A stretch of 58,515 nucleotides of DNA, taken from NCBI GenBank assembly GCA_031549285.1, contig JAVBPZ010000024.1:1-58515 (forward strand). Direction: 5' to 3'. This DNA is from JAAYCI01 sp031549285 (GTDB lineage Bacteria; Bacillota; Clostridia; Oscillospirales; Ruminococcaceae). Positions 34,080 to 43,054 of the stretch are shown piece after piece. Numbering within the stretch: the first letter of the stretch is position 1; each line of letters begins with the position of its first letter. The notes under the pieces are model-generated. The model saw only the letters and a list, made by a program, of their open reading frames with translations, was not told where the DNA came from and ran no database searches. A program made the position numbers and the translations under genes.

Positions 34080-37067
34080 TTAGCTGAACTGCTGTGACAA
34101 CCACGAACTTTGTGTGTTCATCTGCTGGATCATCTGCTCCATAGCATTGAACTGTTTCCAGTACCGGTTGTATTCGCTCCAGTATTTGTCCTCCAGCGAG
34201 GTAAGCTGGGTGTCCACTTCCTTAATCTGTTTGTAAATGCTGGAGGAGGAATCCAAAGCGTTTGCGCCGGCCACCGCAACCAGGGTACCAGGGTTGCCGT
34301 AGCTGTTGCGGGTGGCGTTTGTGATGGAGGTATTCAGCAGTTCCATCAGGCCGCCCTCGCCGGCAAACAACTGACGGATGCCTTCGGGATCATTCTCCAC
34401 CGCCGCCTTCAGCGCTCCGTCGCTTATTTCTACAAAGTTGCCGTCGTTTGCGTAGTAGCTGGTGGCAATGCCGATATCATAAATAGCAATGGCGCTGCCG
34501 GCAGGTTTTGTGTACAGCGCGGTTCGCATGCTTTGCAGTATACCGCCCAGCACCGAGTCGTTGCGCAGGAGACCTTCCTTGCTCTTTTCTTCCCAGGACT
34601 GAATCTCGCGGTCGCTCATGGCGTCCTTCTGCGCCTGGGTCAGTGGCGAATAGTCTTTATAGGTCGCCTCTGCCTTGTACAGCTCGTTAATATAGTCGAT
34701 GGTCTCGTTGTACAACTTCAGGAATTCCTTGATGCCGTCCACAATCTGGTCGGTGTCGCGGCTTACGGTGATCTTTGTGGCCGCTTCAAAATCACTGGCG
34801 GTGGGGTTTTCCGGTATATTGGCCGGGTCCTTGTAGGTGGTGCTGTACAGCGTATAGGTTAACCCATCCATGGTGAAAGAGTTGCTGTTGCGTTCAATCT
34901 CCGAGCCATTGATGCTGAGCACCGCGTTCTGGCCCATCTGCTCGGTAAACAGCGGCTTGCCAGACTCCGGCACCAGTTCCGCTGCGCCAATGGACAGGCG
35001 GTCGGTGCCAAACAGGTTGTCCAGGTTCTCGCTGCCGGTATCCTTCACCGTGACAATCTCCATTGGAATGTCGATGCCCATGAATTTAAATCCGGCAGTT
35101 TTTTCATCAAACGAAACGGAAACTTTGTCATAATCTGCGTAACCTGCACCTTGCAGCTTGTCCTGAATCGCCTTCTGCAGCTTCTCGGCCATTTCACCCA
35201 TGGTGGTATCCGCATCGATATCATCCGCGGTAAGGTTCACCGTACCGTAGCTGCCCAGGTTAATCTGGAAACCGCCATCGCCCAGCTTGATGCCGGCCTC
35301 GGCCAGGGTGACGTCCTTACTGATGGCCTGGGTGGACTCGGTGGTGACAAAGCCCAGCAGGTTTACTCCTTTGGTCGCGTCCGCCTTGGCGGAAACCACC
35401 ATACTTTTGTTGTTGGCGTCCAGCTCGAACCGGTTTGCTTCCTCATTGAACCGGAACTCTATTGACTGCGTTCCATCCGGCAACGTCCCAAAGGTAGATT
35501 TGAACGCCTTATTGATTTCCGCCGCAAACTCTTCGGCGGTATAGTCGCTCTTGTCTTCTTTCTGTTTTACGGTGAACTTATAGTCGGTGCCATTCACCGT
35601 AAAGGTATAGGCGCCGCCCTTCGCAATGTTCGCCAGCACATTGTTGCTGCTGTCGAACGATGCCCCCGCCAACGTTTTGTAAACGGGCAGGGTGCTGGCC
35701 GAGCCGCTGCCTGCTATGCCAAACAGCGCCGACAGGAAGTTGCCCTCTGTCTGGCCCCACTCTATGCTGTCATTGCCTTTGCCCGCTTCAACATTTTCTA
35801 TTTGGAAGCGGTCCTCAGACTCAATGTAGCTAATCTTAACTCCGGCTTTGCTGCCGTTGATTTCATTGATGACGGAGGAGAGCGAAGTATCCGCCGTAAA
35901 AGAAAACCCAACGCCGTTAATGGTAAAGGTGTGCGTATTTCCCTGCAACGCGGTGGCGAAGTTCAAATCTTTCAGCGCCATGGACGCATTCAGCTTGTTG
36001 GAAATACCGGTCTTCATCCCCAGCACATCCAGCACCTTGTTCGAACCGGTCACCGTAAACTTTTGGCTGTCGCTGCCAGAGAAAAGCCGCAGGCCCACCG
36101 TAGCGCCGCTGGCGTCGGTCATTTGCTGCACCTGCACGCCGGAACCAAAGGTGCGGCGCAGGGAATCCGCCAGGCTGTCGGCCAGTTGTTTGCCGTCTCC
36201 GGTGGTGGCGAAATTTTCCAGGTCCGCCAGCCGCATCTTGATGGTCTGCTGCCGGCCGTCCAAGTTTACCACAAACTCCGGGTCATAAGAATCGGTGTTG
36301 ATGGACGAAGTGAAGCTGCCTTTGCCGCCCAGTGTGGCATACTCGCCAAACATCTTCATTGCCAGGGTCTTGTCCTTCGCACTGCTGTCGGTGTTGCCGT
36401 GTATGCTGATAAATTCTTCCGCGTTGTTGGCGGTAATGGTCAGCTTGTTGTTCATATAGCGCGCCTCGGCGCCAATGCCCTTCAGGCCGTTGTTGTTCAG
36501 GTATTCCGCCACCTGGGTACCGGTCATGCCGCTAAAGGTTTCCGGCGCGTTCGCTATGGTCATGCTTGCGTTGCCCACCTTGATGGTAAGGGCTGCGTCT
36601 TCCCCACGATAGCTTTCCAGCAGGTTTTCCGCCACCTTGCTGTTCATGGTGCCTTCCACCTTGCCGGTGGCGTCGAAGTTGGTTTTCTTCGAATACGCCT
36701 GCGCCAGCTGCTTGATGTAGTTCACCGTGGTATTCCCGGCCTGCGCGCCGCTGGACGCCGTAACCGAAAAAGCCGCAGAAGAACCCGAGGGCGGGGTTAC
36801 CGTTGCGGACATGGTGTTATAAAACCCGTTGGACAACAGGTTTGTTTTAGAGGTAAAGCTCAAAAAACTGGTCTGCAGGCTTTTCAGCTTTGCCGCCACG
36901 TCGCGGTACATCTGCTGTTTGTACTGCAGCACGGTTTTTTTCTGCCCCGCCTTGTCTATTTTAGACTGGGTCCCGGAAAGCAGCTTTTCCACAACGCTTT
37001 GCGTGTCGATACCCGACACCAGCCCGGACAAACCATAGCTGGAAGCGCTTAACGAATTGATAGCCAT
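34080..37067 (-). CDS. fliD: FliD, filament cap protein (long form)
   Basis: A 995-residue protein starting MAINSLSASSYGLSGLVSG behind GGGAGGAAG, about twice the length of the E. coli or Bacillus proteins. The N-terminal FliD domain (DTQSVVEKLLSGTQSKIDK and LQYKQQMYRDVAAKLKSLQ) and the C-terminal domain (DQIVDGIKEFLKLYNETIDY and LTSLEDKYWSEYNRYWKQF) are intact. The extra length is in the central, outward-facing region, where several beta-rich repeats of FTVNGTDYKFTV type occur. It caps the filament and folds incoming flagellin. A sigma-28-like promoter lies upstream. Confidence 0.95.
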   Translation of the reverse strand: MAINSLSASSYGLSGLVSGIDTQSVVEKLLSGTQSKIDKAGQKKTVLQYKQQMYRDVAAKLKSLQTSFLSFTSKTNLLSNGFYNTMSATVTPPSGSSAAFSVTASSGAQAGNTTVNYIKQLAQAYSKKTNFDATGKVEGTMNSKVAENLLESYRGEDAALTIKVGNASMTIANAPETFSGMTGTQVAEYLNNNGLKGIGAEARYMNNKLTITANNAEEFISIHGNTDSSAKDKTLAMKMFGEYATLGGKGSFTSSINTDSYDPEFVVNLDGRQQTIKMRLADLENFATTGDGKQLADSLADSLRRTFGSGVQVQQMTDASGATVGLRLFSGSDSQKFTVTGSNKVLDVLGMKTGISNKLNASMALKDLNFATALQGNTHTFTINGVGFSFTADTSLSSVINEINGSKAGVKISYIESEDRFQIENVEAGKGNDSIEWGQTEGNFLSALFGIAGSGSASTLPVYKTLAGASFDSSNNVLANIAKGGAYTFTVNGTDYKFTVKQKEDKSDYTAEEFAAEINKAFKSTFGTLPDGTQSIEFRFNEEANRFELDANNKSMVVSAKADATKGVNLLGFVTTESTQAISKDVTLAEAGIKLGDGGFQINLGSYGTVNLTADDIDADTTMGEMAEKLQKAIQDKLQGAGYADYDKVSVSFDEKTAGFKFMGIDIPMEIVTVKDTGSENLDNLFGTDRLSIGAAELVPESGKPLFTEQMGQNAVLSINGSEIERNSNSFTMDGLTYTLYSTTYKDPANIPENPTASDFEAATKITVSRDTDQIVDGIKEFLKLYNETIDYINELYKAEATYKDYSPLTQAQKDAMSDREIQSWEEKSKEGLLRNDSVLGGILQSMRTALYTKPAGSAIAIYDIGIATSYYANDGNFVEISDGALKAAVENDPEGIRQLFAGEGGLMELLNTSITNATRNSYGNPGTLVAVAGANALDSSSSIYKQIKEVDTQLTSLEDKYWSEYNRYWKQFNAMEQMIQQMNTQSSWLSQQFS

Positions 37068-37141
37068 TGTACTTCCTCCCACATGCCGCTCCGGTTCGGA
37101 ATTCCTGTACAAAACCGGAACGGTTTCTCTCACTACCTATT

Positions 37142-37171
37142 ATTACGGCAATGTTGTGAAAAAATTAAGGG
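37142..37171 (-). promoter_or_regulatory. Putative sigma-28 (SigD) promoter of fliD
   Basis: The minus strand has CCCTTAATTTTTT (37171-37159) and TTGCCGTAAT ending at 37142. It parallels the element before flgM, with TAATTTTT-N10-GCCGTAAT compared with the sigma-28 consensus TAAAGTTT-N11-GCCGATAA. The transcript would have a leader of about 70 bases. Confidence 0.5.
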
Positions 37172-37280
37172 TTTCCACAAAATATACACAATTTAAATTT
37201 AACTGCCTGACGGCGCGGGTTTTCGCAGCTCTGCCTGCCATGGTGTACCCCCACGGCAGGCTATTTTTCCCGCAGCCACA

Positions 37281-37751
37281 TCAGGCTTTCCCGCTGGTCA
37301 GGCTTTGCTCGTCCTGCGGGCTGGCAAGGTCGGTCAGGTATTTTTTTATTTTTGGCAGGTTCTGGTTCTGGCGAATACCTTCGCGCGCTTCCTCCCGCAG
37401 TTGGGCCAGCCGCTCCATCACCTGTTTGTCCAGCTCCTGTATGCGAAACGCCACACTGCCCACCGCCTGTGCTTCTTCAAAAATCGGTTTGTATTCCGGC
37501 GGAATATGTTCAAAATTCACGCGTGTCATCGCGGTATCCAGCAGCAGATTTCCATTTGCCGCCTCGTCGCTGGCCCGGCCTATCTGCTCGTTAATCTGGT
37601 CTATCTCATTTGCTAAACTTCCGCGCAATGTGATATAATGTTCGACAGAATCCGCATCACAGGTAAGCATGGCGCGGGTGGCTTCTTCGTATTCCAAAAA
37701 CTTTGCTTTCTTTTCCTCCAGCAGCTGGCTCACATATCCTGTACTATCCAC
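37281..37751 (-). CDS. FliT/FlgN-like flagellar chaperone candidate
   Basis: A 156-residue protein with a GTG start behind AAAGGAAC. It is mostly helical and charged (LLEEKKAKFLEYEEATRAML, QVMERLAQLREEAREG), with no membrane segment. Position immediately upstream of fliD, length and helical composition suggest a FliT-type chaperone for the cap protein, or another flagellar export chaperone. It has no diagnostic motif; the call rests on context. It is transcribed divergently from the unknown gene at 37834. Confidence 0.5.
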   Translation of the reverse strand: MDSTGYVSQLLEEKKAKFLEYEEATRAMLTCDADSVEHYITLRGSLANEIDQINEQIGRASDEAANGNLLLDTAMTRVNFEHIPPEYKPIFEEAQAVGSVAFRIQELDKQVMERLAQLREEAREGIRQNQNLPKIKKYLTDLASPQDEQSLTSGKA

Positions 37752-37833
37752 GGTTGTTCCTTTCCGGCCCCGGGCCTGTGTTTCTTTCGTACATGCCTTT
37801 TTGTTAGCACACCCCCGAGAGGGAGGCGGTAAG

Positions 37834-38469
37834 ATGCAATACTATCCATTCCCCGCATCGCTGGTTTCCGGCGATGGGCGGGTACGCGAGTTTGGCGCGG
37901 CCACCCTGCTGCCGGACAGCAATGCGCTGCATTTTGAAAGCGATTTTGTTCCTCTGTTGCCACTGGGCAGCGAGGCCACCGTTACCTGGGTGCAGGGCGA
38001 CAAGTGCCTGGCCGCGTTCCGTGGGAAGGTATATCTGTCTTCCCCGCGGCTTTTACGTCTGGTGGATATAGACTCTTCGCTGCTGGCGTCGGTACGCACG
38101 GTGCTTAGCGTGAACGCAGCCATCCCGGCCGCCATTGTCCCGGCGGACAGCGAAACCCTGGAGGCTGCCAAAGCCCCGCCCGCAGACGCGGAGATTGTAT
38201 ACCTGTCCACCGACCTGATGAAGCTGAAAACCACACAAATAATGGGGGCGCAGCACACCCTGCTGCTAAACGCCGAGGTAGACTTCCTGACACTGCGCAA
38301 CCAGCCGCTGCTGGTGCGGGAGCGCCTGGTCCTGCGGCGCAGCGACAACCTGCTGATCTGCGAGGTGCTGCCGGGCAGCGAAGAAAATTTCATCTCACTC
38401 ACCGCATACGCAGCTAAGCTAACCGCCGCTGAAAGCAAAAAAACGAACGGAAATAGGAATACACCCTAG
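37834..38469 (+). CDS. Unknown protein, beta-rich, lone plus-strand gene within the flagellar cluster
   Basis: A 211-residue protein starting MQYYPFPASL behind GGGAGGCGG. Two beta-rich parts are visible: about 15-77 (GSEATVTWVQGDKCLAAFRG, then KVYLSSPRLLRLVDID) and about 140-200 (RLVLRRSDNLLICEVLPGSE). It is soluble, with no signal peptide. The layout is reminiscent of PilZ-type beta barrels, but the c-di-GMP motifs RxxxR and D/NxSxxG are not evident, so I do not call it PilZ. Its place among flagellar genes suggests a motility role. It may be divergently co-regulated with the FliT-like gene 82 bases away. Confidence 0.6.
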   Translation: MQYYPFPASLVSGDGRVREFGAATLLPDSNALHFESDFVPLLPLGSEATVTWVQGDKCLAAFRGKVYLSSPRLLRLVDIDSSLLASVRTVLSVNAAIPAAIVPADSETLEAAKAPPADAEIVYLSTDLMKLKTTQIMGAQHTLLLNAEVDFLTLRNQPLLVRERLVLRRSDNLLICEVLPGSEENFISLTAYAAKLTAAESKKTNGNRNTP

Positions 38470-38535
38470 CCTATCGGTTATTTTTGGCTTCCCATGCCTA
38501 TCCATTGGGGAACCAAGGGCTTGGCAGATTGCCGC

Positions 38536-38582
38536 AACCGGCCTTTTTAAACCTTGTCTTTCTGGTTTAAAAACGGCCGGTT
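38536..38582. terminator. Bidirectional terminator between the unknown gene and csrA
   Basis: AACCGGCC and TTTTTAAACC pair with GGTTTAAAAA and GGCCGGTT across a loop, a long stem with one bulge, followed by T-rich sequence on the plus strand. It lies between convergent genes. Confidence 0.75.
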
Positions 38583-38606
38583 GTTTGTGGTTTGTTGAAA
38601 AAAACG

Positions 38607-38876
38607 TCATTCCTGCGCAGGGGGGGCCGCCGCAGGTTTTTCCGCAGTACCTTTTTTCAGGTTGGCCGCCAATGCCCGCAGCACGGTGCTGTCCGGGCCG
38701 GTGGCCGCCTGTTGGTTCTGCTCCATTGTCTGGGTCAGCTCTGCCCGCAGAATCTTAATTTCTTTCGGCGCATTGATACCGACCCGCACTTTATCCCCGG
38801 AAATTTCCGTAATGACAATCTCCACATCGTTGCCAATGGTAAAGCTTTGGCCCACCTTGCGTGTTAAAATCAGCAT
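38607..38876 (-). CDS. csrA: CsrA, translational regulator
   Basis: An 89-residue protein starting MLILTRKVGQSFTIGNDVEI behind GAGGAAA, with VRVGINAPKEIKILRAEL. The first 55 residues are canonical CsrA; the Lys/Ala/Pro-rich tail of about 30 residues is longer than usual. It binds GGA motifs in flagellar mRNAs, typically the flagellin leader, and is antagonized by FliW. The start overlaps the fliW stop by 7 bases, so the two are translationally coupled. Confidence 0.96.
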   Translation of the reverse strand: MLILTRKVGQSFTIGNDVEIVITEISGDKVRVGINAPKEIKILRAELTQTMEQNQQAATGPDSTVLRALAANLKKGTAEKPAAAPPAQE

Positions 38877-39307
38877 GATGTTTCCTCCTCACCAAACAGG
38901 CGCATGCGCAGCGGGTACTCCGCCTCCAGAATAGCCTGGGCAGCACGCTTGTTTTGAGGATTTATAACCACCGGGCTTTTCAGGTTCACGGTGGTATTTG
39001 CAAACTCCGGCGGCACCACTGCAATAACCTGTACCACCACTTCCTCTTTCACATCCAGCAACTCCCGAATCTCCGCCGGCAACTCCGGGCGATAGTCATG
39101 CAAGCCCACCTCGGCCGGTTCCAGTAGAATGAAACACACCTCCGGCTTTTCCACCGACTGCAACCAGAACAAACCGGGCCCCGCTTCGTCGTCGCTCAGC
39201 AGCGCAAACCGGCTCAGCTCTTCAAACCCAAAAATGGGGGACACAAAGGTAATGAACTCCTTTTCGTCCAGTTCCAGTGTGCCAAAATCCCTTGTGTTTA
39301 CAGTCAT
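38870..39307 (-). CDS. fliW: FliW, flagellar assembly factor and CsrA antagonist
   Basis: A 145-residue beta-rich protein: MTVNTRDFGTLELDEKEFIT then PIFGFEELSRFALLSDDE and LQSVEKPEVCFILLEP, all FliW signatures. It releases CsrA when flagellin is depleted, so flagellin translation resumes. GGGAGG precedes the start. A leader hairpin and a good sigma-A promoter lie upstream. Confidence 0.96.
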   Translation of the reverse strand: MTVNTRDFGTLELDEKEFITFVSPIFGFEELSRFALLSDDEAGPGLFWLQSVEKPEVCFILLEPAEVGLHDYRPELPAEIRELLDVKEEVVVQVIAVVPPEFANTTVNLKSPVVINPQNKRAAQAILEAEYPLRMRLFGEEETSC

Positions 39308-39329
39308 AACAGCCTCCCTTTTCGGTTGG

Positions 39330-39378
39330 GACTTGGGGTCAGCGCGCGCCCCGGCGCGCCACCATAGACGTGACCCCT
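39330..39378 (-). promoter_or_regulatory. Leader hairpin of the fliW-csrA mRNA
   Basis: On the minus strand GGGGTCA (39378-39372) pairs with TGACCCC at the proximal end, enclosing a second stem of alternating GCGCGC sequence. It is transcribed from the 39394-39422 promoter and ends about 22 bases before the fliW start. No U-tract follows, so it is a translational or stability element rather than a terminator. Confidence 0.6.
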
Positions 39379-39393
39379 AAAAACAGCATATAG

Positions 39394-39422
39394 ATTATAT
39401 AGCAAAATGTTCCTGCCAGCAA
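39394..39422 (-). promoter_or_regulatory. Sigma-A promoter of fliW-csrA
   Basis: TTGCTG (39422-39417), a 17-base spacer and a perfect TATAAT (39399-39394) on the minus strand. It gives fliW-csrA transcription independent of the flgM-flgL unit. Confidence 0.65.
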
Positions 39423-39573
39423 GCGTTAGATTCGAGTGGGTTCATTTCTGCAGTTTTGCAGGTACGCGCGTCGGCGCAAAATGACGGGGAATCTTTTCTT
39501 ACCAAGATCCCCCGCCACCCTTTTCTCTATTCGCTTCGGAAAACCCGCCCGGGTATATTGGCCCGGCCTACGC

Positions 39574-40170
39574 CTACGCCTCCGCCACAAAGTTCGGGTC
39601 TGCGCTGGGCGGCGCATAGTTTGGCCCACCGGTATACTTGATATCAATGCTCGCATATTGCGATATATTCATCTTAAACGACCCCGGCACAAAGTCCAGC
39701 CGCGCCCGGCCCACATCCCAGTTGGACTGCATCTCACCGGGGGTGAAATCCGCCACAAGGCTTGCCGGGATATACTGGATATCAATGGGTGAGACCGGTA
39801 CCAGGACCAAATCCCCCTGGCTGTGCTGCATGGTTTGGGACCACAGCGCGTCCGGAATGTTGCCGCCGTGTGCAATGTTGGCAATCTGGTTGCCAAAGCT
39901 GGCATAGTTCCCGGTGGCCTCCATGGCCGCCTGCCGGCCGCGGTCCGCCTCATAGTTTGCGCGGTCCACCACGTTCTTGAACCCCATGTCGCTGCGGCGA
40001 CGCACGGTGTTCATTTCCAGACGCCCTGCCTGGGTGCGCATGTTGATACTGGCGCGCGTGGTGGTGCGGGTGACAGCCGGTTTTTCCGAGCTCATCTCCA
40101 GCTTTGCGCGCGCCACTTCGTACTCATACCTTGCCTGTGTTGTTGTGATTTCCAACAGCGGCTTTACCAT
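39574..40170 (-). CDS. DUF6470 (YviE-like) flagellar operon protein
   Basis: A 198-residue protein starting MVKPLLEITTTQARYEYEVA behind GGAGGTGAT; an upstream in-frame TTG at 40227 is unlikely. It has the family layout: RTTTRASINMRTQAGRLEMN, a Gln/Asn-rich middle and a C terminus with NISQYASIDIKYTGGPNYAP. In Bacillus the corresponding gene lies between flgL and fliW, as here. The function is unknown. The 266-base gap to fliW contains the fliW promoter and leader. Confidence 0.8.
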   Translation of the reverse strand: MVKPLLEITTTQARYEYEVARAKLEMSSEKPAVTRTTTRASINMRTQAGRLEMNTVRRRSDMGFKNVVDRANYEADRGRQAAMEATGNYASFGNQIANIAHGGNIPDALWSQTMQHSQGDLVLVPVSPIDIQYIPASLVADFTPGEMQSNWDVGRARLDFVPGSFKMNISQYASIDIKYTGGPNYAPPSADPNFVAEA

Positions 40171-40325
40171 ACTATCACCTCCACCATCCAATAATGTGGG
40201 TTCTTGCCACCCAAAAACAGGCAGCAAGCAAACTGGGGCATCATGCCCCGCAGTGATAACAGGCCCTTGAAATCACTAAACGACAATCGTATTGTATTTT
40301 GGGTTTCCCTCTCGTTTTATATGGC

Positions 40326-41348
40326 TTACCGGATAAAATCGAAAATGGTCTGCGGCAGAATCTTGCTGCCCAGCTGCAGGGTAACCATCCAGCTCATTTC
40401 ATAGTCTTTGTTGAAAATGGCTTCGCGGGAGAGGTCAATGCCCTCCAGCTTGTTCTGAATCTCCGCCAGGTTGATGTATTCGTTCTCCAGGCGGGCCGCG
40501 GTATCTTCCAATGTTACGCCGCGGGCGCCAATTTCAGTGATGGAGGTCAGCAGAAACTCCATGGAATCTGAAATGGCGTTCAGGTCGTTGCCCATACCCT
40601 CCATATTTCCACTGCGCAGGTCCTGCACCATGCGGTCAAACAGGCTGTAGGCATTCAGCGGAACCCCGTCATCGTTCACGCCAAATCCAAAGTTTTCTAT
40701 GCCGGAATAGGTATCTTTAAACGCGGTATTGGGGTCTACTTTGCCGGCGCTGGTCAGCGACAGGCCAAAGCCGATATCCACATAGTTGTCTGTGTTGTAC
40801 GGAATAGCCGACAAATCCGGGTTCACCGGTTTGCCGGTGGTGGGGTGTGCCACCAGGTCGTCTACCGGCGAGCCGTTATACAGCAGCGCCCCGCTGGCGT
40901 CCACGGAAAATGGGGGCGAACCGTTGGCATTGCCCGATGCGGCAAACAAGGGCTTGTCCGCGAACGAGGTGTTCATAATCTGAAATACTTCATCCCGCGC
41001 CCGCTCCAGCTCGGCGGCAATCTTGTCCCGGTCGTCCTGCGACATGGTGCCGTTCATGCCTTCCACCAGGCGGTCCTTCGCGCGAATCATCAGGCTGTCT
41101 ACCGTACGCAGGGCATCCTCGGCCGCAGAAGCACGCCCCTGCGCATCGCGGATGGTGGTCAGATGCCGCTCGTCATCGGCAATCAGCTTACGTATTTTCA
41201 GCGCCTTGCCGGCGTCCGACACATTTTCATAGGACTTGTTGTATGCGCGCTGGCTGCTCATACGCTCATTAGACTGGGTTAAATTGGAGAGGTTGGTGTT
41301 CATCCTCTTCAAGTAATTCCGGCTGAGCATCTGGTGTGAAATGCGCAT
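40326..41348 (-). CDS. flgL: FlgL, hook-filament junction protein
   Basis: A 340-residue protein starting MRISHQMLSRNYLKRMNTNL behind AGGGAGG, with NKSYENVSDAGKALKIRKL corresponding to the flagellin-like D0/D1 N terminus. The C-terminal coiled coil (ITEIGARGVTLEDTAARLEN) is intact. It joins the hook, through FlgK, to the filament. Confidence 0.94.
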   Translation of the reverse strand: MRISHQMLSRNYLKRMNTNLSNLTQSNERMSSQRAYNKSYENVSDAGKALKIRKLIADDERHLTTIRDAQGRASAAEDALRTVDSLMIRAKDRLVEGMNGTMSQDDRDKIAAELERARDEVFQIMNTSFADKPLFAASGNANGSPPFSVDASGALLYNGSPVDDLVAHPTTGKPVNPDLSAIPYNTDNYVDIGFGLSLTSAGKVDPNTAFKDTYSGIENFGFGVNDDGVPLNAYSLFDRMVQDLRSGNMEGMGNDLNAISDSMEFLLTSITEIGARGVTLEDTAARLENEYINLAEIQNKLEGIDLSREAIFNKDYEMSWMVTLQLGSKILPQTIFDFIR

Positions 41349-41449
41349 GGTGTGTGCCTCCCTTTTCAGGTGTCTGCCACACAATCCTTGCGCGACAGTT
41401 GTTTTATACTTTAGGTATATTTACGTCATTATTATACTATTTTAGACTA

Positions 41450-42976
41450 TCAGCGTCCTACCACGCCGGTTCCGTTAATCAGCTTGTCCAGCATCTCATC
41501 CAGGGTGGTAAACACGCGGGAAACTGCGTCGTAGGCTTTTTTGTACATCATCATGTCCACGCCTTCTTCTTCCATGGACACACCGGATATCTGCTGAATC
41601 TGGTTCAGCAAATCGTCTGAGATGCTGCCTACCGCCTCCAGGCGGCTGTCGGCATACGCTTTGTCGTTGCCCAGCTTGGTAACCGAGTAGAAGGAAATGT
41701 AATCGTTGATGGTGCCCTGGAACTCTCCAAAATCCAGCGCATCGCTGAACCGGCGGTATGCCTTTGCGGCATAGGTGTTTTCCGAGTCGCCGCCATCCAT
41801 TTTATCCAGCACATCGTTAATGATGTAGTTGGTGCTGGCCTCCCACTCGTCGCTGATCTTCAGCCCGGCGGCGTTCTGGCCAGAGTCACTCTCGAAGCTG
41901 AACAATGCCTTGTAGCGGGGCGGATCATAGGACGCGCCACTGGGATCGGCAATCTCGATAACGCTATTGAACGACTGGGCAAAGGTACGGGCAAACTGGT
42001 CTATCTTGTCCTTATAGTAATGGATGCCCTGTGCGAAAACCTCGCCTTTGCCGCCATCGCCACCCATGCCGCGTCCGTTCAGCATATCGGTGGCGCCACG
42101 GATGGCGCCGGTAGAAAACTGTACATCCTTGCCGGTGCTGTTCCAGAAAACCGACACGGTGTTGAAGCCGTCGCTGCTTTGGTTGGTGCGCATCTGCATC
42201 AGCTCAAACGTATCGCCTTCCACCACCGTCTGTCCGCCCATTTTCACGGTCACCTGGCCGTCGGCATCCTGGGTGTAGGTCATATCGCCATACTGGGCCA
42301 GCTCATCCAACAGCACATTGCGCTGATCCATCAGCGCCAGCGGCTGGTAGTTTTCGTTGCCCACGTCCATGCTGTTGAAATGTTCCTGCCGAATGGTATC
42401 GTTCAGCTGGGCAATGCGTTCCACCAGCGAGTTCACGTTGTTTACGCTTAGTTTCAGGTTGTATTCCTGCTGGCTCCACACGTTGTCTATCTTGGCGGAG
42501 ATTTGGCGGAACACCTGTACAATCTGTGTTGCCGACGCCATCAGGTTCGCCGCACCGGTGGTCTCGGTGGTGGTCTTTTTCATCAGTTCGTCCCATGCCG
42601 ACTGAAACTTGCTCATGGCGTTGGTCATGGTGGCGGGCGAAATTTCGTCTATCGCGGCAGACAGGTCTGCCAGCACCGATGAGGTGGAATTATAATAGCC
42701 GACATCGGCGTATTCTTCCCGGAAGCGTTTGTCCAAAAAGGCGTCGCGCACCTGCGATACGCCATAGGCGTTCACACCTTGCCCCGCAAACGCGGTAGAG
42801 TTTTGGTTCAGGCGGGTATACCGCATATTCACCGACAGGGAAACCAGATCCACCCGTTGGCGGGTATAGCCGGTCACGCCGATGTTGGTCAGGTTATTCC
42901 CAACGATATCCAGAGCTTTTTGGTTCACCATCAAACCGCGGGTGGCCGTTTCAAAGCCCATGAAGGTTGGTCTCAT
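41450..42976 (-). CDS. flgK: FlgK, hook-filament junction protein
   Basis: A 508-residue protein starting MRPTFMGFETATRGLMVNQK behind AGGAGGACC. It has the rod/hook N-terminal signature (LDIVGNNLTNIGVTGYTRQR) and a C-terminal helix with MMMYKKAYDAVSRVFTTLDE that matches the family end. The length is normal. It sits after flgM and flgN as in many Firmicutes. Confidence 0.95.
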   Translation of the reverse strand: MRPTFMGFETATRGLMVNQKALDIVGNNLTNIGVTGYTRQRVDLVSLSVNMRYTRLNQNSTAFAGQGVNAYGVSQVRDAFLDKRFREEYADVGYYNSTSSVLADLSAAIDEISPATMTNAMSKFQSAWDELMKKTTTETTGAANLMASATQIVQVFRQISAKIDNVWSQQEYNLKLSVNNVNSLVERIAQLNDTIRQEHFNSMDVGNENYQPLALMDQRNVLLDELAQYGDMTYTQDADGQVTVKMGGQTVVEGDTFELMQMRTNQSSDGFNTVSVFWNSTGKDVQFSTGAIRGATDMLNGRGMGGDGGKGEVFAQGIHYYKDKIDQFARTFAQSFNSVIEIADPSGASYDPPRYKALFSFESDSGQNAAGLKISDEWEASTNYIINDVLDKMDGGDSENTYAAKAYRRFSDALDFGEFQGTINDYISFYSVTKLGNDKAYADSRLEAVGSISDDLLNQIQQISGVSMEEEGVDMMMYKKAYDAVSRVFTTLDEMLDKLINGTGVVGR

Positions 42977-43054
42977 GTCAGGTCCTCCTACTATAGGATT
43001 ATTCCCGTGCCGGCAACCTTCGCCGGCATCGGGCTTATTCACACTGTTATAGAA

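Noticed and set aside
37834..38469. Unknown plus-strand gene as a PilZ c-di-GMP receptor
   Set aside because: RxxxR and D/NxSxxG binding motifs are not visible; only a general beta-rich resemblance.
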